NCBI GenBank assembly: GCA_950295325.1
Contig: OX485809.1
Coordinates: 5,828,001-5,892,000, forward strand
DNA: 64,000 nt
Direction of reading: 5' to 3'
DNA from: Polytrichum commune
Taxonomy: Eukaryota > Streptophyta > Polytrichopsida > Polytrichales > Polytrichaceae
Shown: positions 1 to 10,164 of the stretch, one piece after another
Position numbering within the stretch: position 1 is the first letter of the stretch
Layout: the number at the start of each line of letters is the position of its first letter
Position numbers and translations under genes: made by a program
Notes under the pieces: generated by a model
Seen by the model: the letters and a program-made list of their open reading frames with translations, nothing else
Told to the model about the DNA's origin: nothing
The model's database searches: none

Positions 1-700
1 CCACATGAGTCATCATCATCAAGATACCATCCCGGTCTCTGTTCATGTGTGTCTTTGAGCTTCCCACTTAATTCCTCCACCTTGCTCCCAACCTCGCAAT
101 CCAATCTCACATACCCAGAAGAGAGCATTTTATGTGCCAATTCACACCCTCTGAGTGGAAGCTGAGGTGAGAGTGACCTTGCCTTTTTTCTTTTTGTCTT
201 ATCTCCTTTCCCTGTCTCTCTCACCTTTCAATACGTTGCAAACTTTGAAGAGTGGGTCATAGAGTCCACATGAGACATCATCAAGGCACCATTGCAGTAT
301 CTGTCCATATGTGTCTGTGAGCTTCCACTCAACTCCTCCACGATTCTCTATTCTAAATTCAATCTCACAAACACAGAAAAGGCATTCCATCTGCCAATTC
401 ACACTCTCCAAGTGAAAGCTGAGGCGAGAGTCTCTTTCTTTTTCTTTCTTTTCTGTCATTGAGCCCAACTTTGCCTTTGTTACATATTTCCTCAGCCATT
501 CAACTTTGAAGGCTGGGTTTCAGTGTCCATACGAGTCATCATGAAGATACCATTGGGGTCTCTGTCCATGTGTGTATTTTGTGGGCATTTACTTGATCTC
601 TCCACGCAATCCAATCTCACGAACCCAGAAAAGGGCATTTTATCTGTCAATTCACACTCTCCAAGTGAAAGCTAAGCTGCGAGCGAGTTCTGTTTTGTTT
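1..700. repeat. Three tandem ~263-bp units upstream of the kinase gene
   Basis: Three diverged copies begin near 1, 266 and 527, spacings of about 265 and 261 bp. Each starts with a CCACATGAGTCATCATC-like segment, passes a 'CTCCAC...CAATCTCAC' block, and ends with a 'CAATTCACACTCTCCAAGTGAAAGCT' type block (written here only as a description of shared words). The array ends about 120 bp before the kinase start codon, so it probably covers the promoter or 5' leader. I see no credible coding sequence in it. Confidence 0.8.
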
Positions 701-823
701 GTGTTTTTGGTGGGTTTAGGCAATGCAATAGAAGAGTTGCTCCGAAGTTGAATGGATCGAAGGAGAGGCTATGGTGATGAGAGTGGAGAAGAAGAGTTGT
801 AAGTGCTGCGTATTACAAACACC

Positions 824-3800
824 ATGAGTGCAAGAAGCTATTCTCTGGGAGGACTGGAGGATGGCGCTCCCCACTACTTTCACAGCATGCGGGCTATGGG
901 GGATTGGAGGAGGGCGGCCAGCACCGGAGGACACTCAAGTCAAAGCGAACAGCATCAACATCAGGAGATAAACATTAGAGATGAGCAAGGGATAAGCATT
1001 GGCAGGCGGAAGCGCAGGAAGAATGGGGGCGAGAAAGGCTCTCATCATGGAGGGGAAGGAGGCAGGCGGATTGTGGTGGGCATGAAGCTCACAGCAGCAT
1101 GTCGGGAGGTTTTGACATGGACCATTGCGAAGCTCGCGCACCCGGGTGACCATGTGGTTGCCCTCCATGTCTCCTCCTTCCCAGGTAGGGGGGGACACAT
1201 GCCCTCCAATTTTGTTTTGTCAATTCACGTTAGAGTGTGGTTTAGTTTTCCAGCTGCAGAGTTTTTTTTTGACAGACTTGGAGTTGAAGAAGACCGCATT
1301 CAAAGTCCCCAAGAAACTAGGCTATGGGTTATGGGCTGTTGGTTGTGTAGTTCGGGAGCATTGTGGGTTAGAAATTTTGAGGCACCGGAGATTATCGTCG
1401 GAGTGGAAGACAAGACTCGAACCATTAAGGAACTGGGCTATGGGTCGTGGAATATGAAATTTGGGGTACCGGGGATTATTGTCGGAGTGAAAGCCAGCAT
1501 TAAAACCCCCAAGAAACTAGGCAGTGGGTTATGGGTATGAAATCTGGGTGGATTATGAACTAGGAGATGTAGGGTACCGGAGATCACTGTCGGAGTGGAG
1601 GACGGCACTCGAATCCCAAGAAACTGGGCTATGGGCTATGGGTTATGCAGTTTGGGTGGATGGTGGGTTAGGAGGTTTGAGGTAGTGGAGAGTACTGTTG
1701 GAGTGGAAGACAGCACTCAAATACCCAAGAAACTAGGCTGTGTTTTATGGGTTAGGAAATTTGTGGTACCTGAGATTACTGTCGGAGTCGAAGGCAGCAC
1801 TTAAATCCTCAAGAAACTGGGCTATGGGTTATGGGATATAAAATCTGGGTCGATTATAGGTTAGGAAATTTGAGGCACTGGAGATTACTGTCGAAGCGAA
1901 AGACAGCACTCAAATTCCCAAGAAACTGGGCTACGGGTTATGAAGTTTGAGTGGATTATGGGTTAGGAAAATTGGGGTACCGGAGATTACTATCGGAGTA
2001 AAAGTCAGCACTCAAATCCCCAAGAAACTATGTGGCAAAATTGGAATATAGGTTAGGAGATGTCGTTTATCGAATATTACTCTCAGCTTCGGATATCGAT
2101 ATGGGAGCTTTGAAATGAAGCGGTAGTCGAGTGCGTAATACGGTTTCAAAATTGATTGACTGCTCCGAAGAGCATTTTGCAAAATATGCTCGAAAGAGTA
2201 CCTACCTCCACTTGTCGATGGCGGGGCTCAAGCAGCAATAAGAATCACTTGGCTGATTGCCTACACTAATTTTCTAACTTGGAGAAATCTTGTGGGACAA
2301 GATTCCACCATATTTGTCATCATAAGTTCGATCAACTGAGTAGTGCTACTTGATGAAGGTTTCTCGCATGGCATTGGATTGATCATATGTCTCTCTGGCT
2401 ACAAAACCTGCAAGAATAGATTGGTCGGCCCTTGTATTAACTTGGTGAACGAATTGGATAACTCCAGGTGCCGGCAGCGGGAATTCGATCGTATACCAAC
2501 AGCAGCTGGCGAGCTCGCTGCGCACAGTGCTGTCCGTATATGAAGGCATTTGCAATCTCAAGCAAGTACGAAACACAAAAACCGATGCCACATGATGTCA
2601 AACGCCTTTGTGCTCAATATACGAATGTGAATGTGAGCTGATGTTATTGATGGAAGCAAGTATATACAAGTAAACCCATGCAGCATGATGTCAAAAGTAA
2701 AGTGTTGTGCTCAACATATATAATGTTACTGAGCTGTTGATGTTGATGGAAGCAAGTATACACAAGGAAACCCATGCAACATGATGTCAGAAGTCTTGTG
2801 CTCAACATATGAATGTGAATGTGAGCTGATGTTGTTGAATATTGGGCTTGCTTGCCTGGTGGGATGGCAGATCAAGCTGCAACTGGAGATTGTAAATGGC
2901 ACCAAAGTGAGAAAAGTTTTGGTGGAAGCTGCCCGTACGTACGAAGCGTACAAGCTGATCCTGGGCACCACCCGGCAGCATGCTGCAGGGTAAGGATCCT
3001 CCACCAAATCCCCACCTCCCAATATGTACAGAATTTATGGGTTCTGATAGTACTGCATACTATACAAATACCAAAATCGAGCATGAAGAGCCAAGGAATC
3101 AAATTCTGGTGCTCCTTCTGGTACAAAACCTATCACCACTGGATTGAGTGCTATGGGCTGATAATTCAAGTGGTCCGGCCTCAGAAGGTTTTTTGGGCCA
3201 GAAGGGTCATGCAGAATGACAGCTTTGCATTCATGCATACATAGCAAAATTGAACTAATGTTGTCAAGAAGTAGGGAGGATTCAAATTTGGCAGTGGCTA
3301 TGTTTGACAGATGGAGTGCATCACTCGGGAAATACTGTCTGAAGCGTCTCCCATCCACATGCACAGTGGTGATTGTCGACCATGGCAAAGTCATATTTGA
3401 CCGAAAAGGCACACAGATTGGCTCACCTGGTGAGAGCTTGTCTCTTCCCTGCAAATGAGATAGAAGCTCTTTTTAGTAAAGAATAAATGCTCTGTTAATT
3501 TGCTGCCATTTCCAATAATAGGTTGGCGGTGTCCTGTTTACCGACTTTCATTGTTGGGGTCCACTGAATCATTTATCTGAACAAATACAGAGGAGGAAGC
3601 TGTATATATACTTAGTTGTTGTGGGAGCAGATTCTGATTGTGTTAACTCTCGTTTGGCCCTCAATTTTTCCAGGGTACTCAGTTATGAAAGTCCTGCGGC
3701 GGAGCGTGAGGAGTTTTGGGCGGAGTAATAAGTCGAAAGTATCAGTGGCCGAGGTGTGCCCGGATGACGATGGCACCATGTCCACGTTTTCGTCACCCAC

Positions 3801-6800
3801 CACGATTGTGGATGACAGCAAGGAAATTGGAGTCACAACGGAATGCATTAACGACCACCGGATTAGCTTTAATGACTTCGACAGTGCATCATCATCAAGC
3901 TCCACTGTGTTGCATGAGGACGCGGCCGGCCCAGGGTCACCCATCAGTGTGCTTCCTTCAATATCAAGCCGGATTGATGGCACTCTGGGTAGCTTCGAAG
4001 CGTTTCGTTTATCGTACTCAAAGCGGCGGATGGAGGGATCCATCTCGAAACGGCGCTCGAGCTCGTTGCGTGTCGAGAAAGAGAACTTGCGTCTTGTTCG
4101 TGGAAGAAGTGGCCACCGAGGAGGGCTGGATGACGAGGACTCGGCCGAGGAGCTTGACCCGTACCCAACTGAGGTGTGCAATTCCGATGACAACGAGTCC
4201 AAGTGCTCGGTATCGCATTATAGTAGAGAGAGTTATGCAATCACCAGTGGTGCAGTAGGGGGGCGGCAGGGGCGGCCATTGCACGACCGGTCTATCCAAA
4301 AGGGCTGGCCCCTCATGCACCGGTCGTTGAGCCGGGATGACCTGAACATGTCGTTTGGTCAAACACTCGATCGGAGCATGTCAGTAGTTAACTGGGCATT
4401 GCAGTTGCCGCACAGACGGTGGGACGAGTCCCAATGCGAGCCCAATGCAGGCAGCTTCACATTGGAGCGTCGCACATGTGTGAGAGGAGGGGAATTATTG
4501 AATTCAGTCAGTACCCACCACCCAGGCAGCAGCAAAGAGTTTTCTTCTCCACAAGTTCGACTTTCCTTCAGCCTACCTCACGTGGCGACACAGTCAACGG
4601 AACGGTGTGATCCTGACATGGTGTCCTCGCTGACGCGTCAAATTAACCGTTTGTGCTGTGACCACCCTGGGGTGTACACATATGAAGAACTTAATGCAGC
4701 CACTTCACGCTTCTCTCCAAGTATGTTGATGTGTCATCTCTCTCTCTATATATAATATATAATATGTAATATTATATAAATCTTGGTCACTTCTGTTTAG
4801 CATATGGTAACTTCACCTATTAACATCTTGTTAAGCATTTTGGCATAGTTTCTACTATTATATTGCGCTTATTTTGTTGTTGGGTCTTGTTTGTAATTGA
4901 AAGATTAATCCAACACATCTTAACATACAGTTTTTGTGCACCATATGAATAAACTATAAGCATTCAGAGTGATGTTGATTATAGGTGTGTCCAAAACTGA
5001 CCCTAGGCTCTCATGTTCAAGCTATGTTCAATATAGGGAAGAACTTAGAGGGGTCACTTTCGGGTAAAGGCCACAATTACGTGTAGTTATCATAGGTTGT
5101 GGGGCTTGACTTTGGAATGAAAACTTCTAGGGGGCAGGAATCAACCTGTTGATGTTTTGGCCACCTAACTTAAATGAAGTTGTTGAACTACTCATATGGT
5201 GGAGCGCACAGTTCAGAAAGAGTAGGGTATTTCCAATTTGACATTTGTTTTTATTATATTTTTGTACTGGTAGGTAATTTGGTGGGGATTGGAGGAGGAA
5301 GTCAAGTTTACCGTGGCAAGCTGGCAGATGGCAGACTTGTAGCAGTGAAACTCTTGAACCAAAATCGACCGCAAGCAGAAGAAGAGCTTCTCACAGACAT
5401 TGAAATTAATAGCTCACTGAAGCACCGCCACATTGTCGCACTTCTTGGCTACTGTGTCGATGCGACACACCTCATCCTCGTCTATGACTTCCTTGCTCAT
5501 GGAAACCTTGATGACCACCTCCACAGTATGTTGCATCTTTCACACCAATTAAAGTTTATCTCATTTGATCAATTAGTGTTAAAACAAAGAAATGTTAAAA
5601 CATTTCAAAAATTAACATCATGGTGCAAGTTTAAGTTCCGTTGTTGTAAATTACCAATCTTGAGTGGCTTTAACCCAAGGCATTAACCCGGATTCCATGG
5701 GAAGTCTGAGACAAAGCTTCTTAAGGCCGGACCAGTGCTCTGGGAGGATTTTGTGCATAAACGGTCAAGATCCTAGTATTTCCAAGTCCAACCGGTTACA
5801 TGTTGACATCTTTTGGTATTTCTTCATTAATTTGAGGTATATTCAATACTTTCCTCTAAAATGTTTGGTAAATTTCCTGAAGTCTTGAACTTCAACCAGA
5901 TATATCTCAAACTCAACCAGTTCATCTGTAACTAGCGGCTGGTTCTCCCTGTTCACTGGGCCAGACTAGTGCTTGGATGGGTGACCTGCCTACCCCTTGA
6001 TTTTGGGTGCACCCTACCACTATGGTCCACCCGATCATAGGGGAAGTATCTGGGCGAACTGGATATTTTCAAGCAACCATCTGGGAACCTAGGGGCTTGC
6101 CCTTGAGGGGATCAGGTGTGGGCTGGCTTGATGTTCAATGTTCACCTTTGAAAGTAGGCAGCAGTCTCCTATGTCCCTCTTAGCTCTCATGATGTCCATT
6201 TAGGAATTACAAAGAAGATTAGATTTACTACAAGGTTAAGCAACTCCATAAATCACACTGGTGGCAATATTGGAGTCAACTCTATTTTTTTTCTTTCCAA
6301 TCTTGAATTTGTCCTGAATTTGTTGTAGGTGGGAAAGAGGCTGCTGTAGTTGAGTGGGAGGTGCGGCACAAAGTTGCTGTGGGGACTGCACGGGCCTTGG
6401 ACTACCTCCATGATGGGTGTCCCCGACCAGTTGTCCATAGAGATGTGAAGGCATCCAACATCCTGCTGTCTGAGACATTTGAACCCCAGGTATGTTCTCT
6501 TTCCTGAACTTGTTAGGGACGCTTTATCGTAGAGCTTGAGGGCCAGTGACCATTGAAATCCAAAATTTCCCATTGATGGAAAATGCTGAGACTGCCCCAC
6601 TTCACTTTACACTAGAAGTTGAGGGCCTAGAGGACCAGAAAAGTTTGAATGAAGGAACAAATCTATATGGAGTCCTATATGGCATGCAATGGATGCAACG
6701 GATAATGTTGTTTCATTGTCTACTGAATTTTTGGTCAAACTCACCTCAAGGAGGGCGGTCCAACACAAAACCAGGAGACCATGACACTTCAAAATCTCAC

Positions 6801-9800
6801 AACCCTTTATAACTTACCGGGTAGAAGGGCCCACATGAGTAGGATGGTAATGAAATAGCATTCAGTTAGAAAAGCATGGTCATACATGTCTTAACAGTGC
6901 ACCTGAAGGCCCATGACCACATAAATTTCAATCTAAATTTTCCATAGTTTCAAAGGCCCTTACAAATTTATGGTCACAGTCCTTGGCCATAGTGTAAAGT
7001 GGCTTTTTATTGCATTTGTGTTTCATGACTTGGAGATTCCAAGGTTATCACATGTAGAAAGTGAAGGCGTGGATAATACAATGAGTCGAACTTCAAGTTT
7101 GAGAAGAATTAGAAATATATGGTCAATTTTGATTTAACAGCAAGGAAATGTAGACAGAATCTCTATTCTTTAACAATTGGGTTCATGAAAAATGAAGAAT
7201 GCTCTTTGTCTCAAAGGGGGGGGGGGGTAGAAGAGAATTTTGAACAGATGAGACATCCAGATTGAAGACTTTGTTACTTTGTTTGTTGTCATTAGGTCAT
7301 CGTACATAACACTTTTAAGATTATGTGGCTTTCACTAACTCATGCACTGGGGTTTTGCAGTTGTCTGACTTTGGACTTGCAAAATGGGCCCCAATAAATG
7401 CTCCCTGCATCAAGTGTAACGATGTGGTTGGGACATTCGGGTGAAGTTCCTCCCCAACTTTAATTACTCAACTTTGAGACCAAGGTCTAAGTATCCGAGA
7501 CTGGATTAATTTTTACGATTATGATAGAAGGATGGATAGTGCTAAATCCTTATTGATTTGTAATTAACCAAAAAAAGGAAAAAAAAAGTGAATGGCAACT
7601 CTGCATCATGACTACAGACAATGCTAACTTGTTTTTATGATCATAGGTACTTGGCACCAGAATATTTCATGTATGGAAGGGTTAATGAAAAAGCCGATGT
7701 GTACTCGTTTGGGGTGGTACTGCTGGAGCTCCTTACTGGCCGACAACCAATTGATACCACACGGCCTAAAGGCCAAGAAAACCTTGTCCTCTGGGTATGT
7801 AACTTATGGTGTTGCAGCTTTACAATTGCCTCAGAATATGATTAAACCTTCTTATGAAAGCATCATTAAATGTCATCCTGTTGATCCAAGAGATATTAAT
7901 TGTTTCATTTAATGTCATCATGTTGCAACAGTGAAACTCTGGACCCTCAAAGGATTAAGGGGCTCAATGTACAGCCATATGCACAATTTCTAGGAGCTTC
8001 ACCCAGTCTGAGAAGTCATATTTTATTATACTGTTGAGTTTTGCTCTTTATTTTGTACATATGTTAATCTTATGTCAAGGAGAAAATAAAATATACTCAC
8101 ATGTGACATTGATGGTCAAAATTTTAAGCATGTAGTTGCATCCAAGGGCACTCAGGTTGTGTATTCCAGCCCAAATCGTCAGTTACATTAAGGTATACAT
8201 CTTATTTGAAAAGTGTACTAAAAGAATGGGTTAATTTAGATAGGGTCATCTTTGATACAATTGGCTTAAAGTGAAAGCGTGTAGCTCAAACACACGTTTT
8301 TGTGGATGGAGAGACCCAAATTGGGCATCTTGGATACTTAGGGGTTAGCTACTGTCAAGAATGGCAAATGGTATAATAAATTTGAGTTGAGAATGTATCC
8401 TATGTTGAAAGTCTAACACAAAAATTGTAGGTAACCTATTCTGAGCACGAGCAAGTGTTTTTACACACCACTGCAAATGCTTACTTACTTTGTATACAAC
8501 TCAAGCCTCTTTTGTTGGTTTTACTGCATTTATCACTCTGATTGTCTTGTTTGTCTGAGATTATTGACCTTGAGATAATTTGATCACAGGCACGACCCCT
8601 TCTGGAGGAAAGAAATATTGAGACTTTAATCGACCCCCGCCTTGAGGGCAAATATGATGTGAATGAACTCAAGAGTATGATGCTGGCAGCTGCCCTATGC
8701 ATCCGCCATTCTGCCCATCGCAGACCACACATGAGTCGGGTACATTTTTCAACTTTATAAATAGATAAACTCTCGAACTATGAGATAAATTGCCCACTTT
8801 TCTGGATGTTGTAGATACTGTCAAAGTTTGAAAGATGGTATTAGAGTTATTAATAGTCTCCAGGTAAAAATCTAAGTGAGTTGGCATAAAGCTTGAATTT
8901 GAGAGCTTATGTACAAAGTGACCCAACTTCCAAGTTTTATTAAGGCTTATTCTAACATGCTAAAAGAGTGGAGCCAAATTATAAAATAACCAGCTTTCTA
9001 TCTTGTCATACTAGGATCAGTGGGTCAAGCTAGCCGATCTAGGATTTAGGATTTAGGATGGGTAGCTCAGACCTTATTTTAGATCCTAGAGTTTTCTTAA
9101 AGTCTTTTGAATTTGAACTCCGACTAGCTTCACCCATGTTTCAAATTTAGTCCTAGAAGATGCTCTAAGAAGCTTTTAATCTAAATTAGTCCTTCAAAGA
9201 GGCACTACACTAAACATACCAATTAGTAAGGGTGGTATTAATTCAAGTCACACACACAATCTAGCCAAATCTCAAAGTTACCAAGGGCCGAAGTTAATAA
9301 ATTCATGACTATAATAAATTCTATGCTCAACTACTATAGACAAGAAAATAAAATAGTGCGTGGTTGTGCTTAGTGCATGCCACATGCTTATTAATGGATA
9401 ATGCCAAGTGCCGATACGTTTAGTAATTAGTGCCAAGTGTTGGTACTTAAGTGAATACTGCCAAGTGTAGGTACTTTCATGCCAAGTGCCAATACTTTAA
9501 GTGAATAGTGCCAAGTACAGAGATGAACATTGCTTCCTAGTCTTAGATCTAAGATCTTTTGGTGACACTAATTGATAGCGTAAAGGGTTTAATATCACTT
9601 TCACTAATTTCCTATCCTCAATAATTTGCACCCTCAATGATTACCCACTCACTAATTGGTATATTTATCGCAGTGACCAAACTCCTTGTTTGGTCCCTCG
9701 TTGAGAGACTTTACATATAACTCTATTAACAAAAGCTTTTGTTTCTAATGGTGCCTATCCACAGTTTGAGCAACTTATCTAGAAATTTCTGCTAACTGTT

Positions 9801-10164
9801 GGTGAAATCATGACCAAAGCTGCACAGAAAAATATTTATTAGTGTACCCTGGCAGGTCCTCAAAATATTGTCAGGAGAGGGTGAGAACCTCGGGTATTGG
9901 CCACGGCAGGAACTTACCAACAAGTCCATGGACATGGACGAAAATGCCAACAATAACAATGTGGTGGATGGGACTGCCGATTACGGTGACACAGACATTC
10001 AAACACATTTGGCCCTTGCAATGCTTGGAGTGGATGATAATGATGGCGGGGATGATGAATCAAACTTCAATGACCAAAGTGGTGTCCTTGAGGCACACTC
10101 AAACACATACCTTGAGGAGTATCTCGAGGGTCGGATCAGTCGATCCACAAGTTTCAACAGTTGA
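824..10164 (+). CDS. USP-domain protein kinase, receptor-like cytoplasmic kinase class VI (RLCK VI_B type)
   Basis: Exons: 824-1184, 2468-2565, 2871-2989, 3275-3429, 3674-4720, 5274-5525, 6329-6489, 7361-7440, 7647-7794, 8590-8739, 9856-10164; total 2880 nt, 959 aa, all GT-AG with matching phases. Residues about 82-240 form an adenine-nucleotide alpha-hydrolase/universal stress protein domain ([37 protein letters not shown]). Residues 245-575 are a Ser/Arg-rich linker. The kinase domain follows: glycine loop [15 protein letters not shown] Lys619, HRDVKASN with catalytic Asp716, DFG Asp734, LAPEYF. It is an RD kinase and all catalytic residues seen are intact. The tail is acidic and Asn/Asp-rich. 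No signal peptide or membrane segment is visible, so a cytoplasmic Ser/Thr kinase is expected. The family is plant-specific; some members bind Rho-type ROP GTPases, but the partner here is unknown. The start is the first ATG in frame with the USP domain; a further 5' non-coding exon is possible. Confidence 0.93.
1311..2040. repeat. Eight-unit minisatellite in kinase intron 1
   Basis: The word AAGAAACTGGGCTATGGG or a close variant recurs at about 1311, 1427, 1511, 1618, 1727, 1811, 1920 and 2022. Spacings alternate between about 84 and 102-116 bp. Each unit also holds a 'CCGGAGATTACTGTCGGAGT' word. Units are clearly diverged. The array lies wholly within intron 1 (1185-2467), although some frames through it stay open and could be mistaken for coding. 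Confidence 0.85.
2585..2850. repeat. Three tandem ~95-bp units in kinase intron 2
   Basis: The word CATGATGTCA recurs near 2591, 2684 and 2780. Each copy is followed by 'GTGCTCAACATATGAATGTG' or a variant and then 'GAGCTGATGTTG'. The array fills almost all of intron 2 (2566-2870) and stops about 20 bp before the splice acceptor. Confidence 0.8.
5670..6200 (+). repeat. 5S rRNA-like dispersed repeat in kinase intron 6 (candidate Cassandra-type or 5S-derived short element)
   Basis: Two stretches resemble plant 5S rRNA: about 5687-5735 (CCGGATTCCATGGGAAGT onward, like the CCGGATCCCATC region) and about 5960-5995 (AGTGCTTGGATGGGTGACCT, close to the 5S box C AGTACTAGGATGGGTGACCT). The following tail, about 6000-6200, is shared with sequences near 33500-33715 and 53755-53945, so this is a dispersed repeat and not a functional 5S gene. 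Cassandra elements (small non-coding LTR retroelements) are known to carry 5S sequence in their LTRs; a 5S-derived SINE is the alternative. It looks old and broken. I could not define its ends. Confidence 0.5.
8855..9740 (+). repeat. Dispersed repeat family B, copy 1 (split), kinase intron 10
   Basis: The stretch 8855-9205 matches 41755-42045 and 43315-43760, with shared words such as GAGTTGGCATAAA, GAGAGCTTATG, AAGGCTTA, CAACATGCTAAAAGAG, TAGGATCAGTGGGTCAAGCT and TCAGACCTTATT. The family 3' part (CTCCTTGTTTGGTCCCTC...GAGAGACTTT) reappears only at about 9665-9740. The 460 bp between them, including the short tandem array near 9401-9520, therefore looks like later insertion or expansion. No coding potential is seen. 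Confidence 0.7.
9401..9520. repeat. Short tandem array in kinase intron 10
   Basis: A unit of roughly 28-36 bp built on 'AGTGCCAAGTGTTGGTACTT' repeats about four times with spacing differences. It sits in the stretch that interrupts the dispersed family B copy. Confidence 0.65.

Noticed and set aside
803-1540. Long open frame running from exon 1 through the intron 1 minisatellite
   Set aside because: The reading beyond 1184 is repeat-derived, while splicing at 1184 to 2468 gives the conserved USP sequence.
5687-5995. Functional 5S rRNA gene
   Set aside because: The two 5S-like parts are incomplete and split, and lie in an intron within a repeat found elsewhere.
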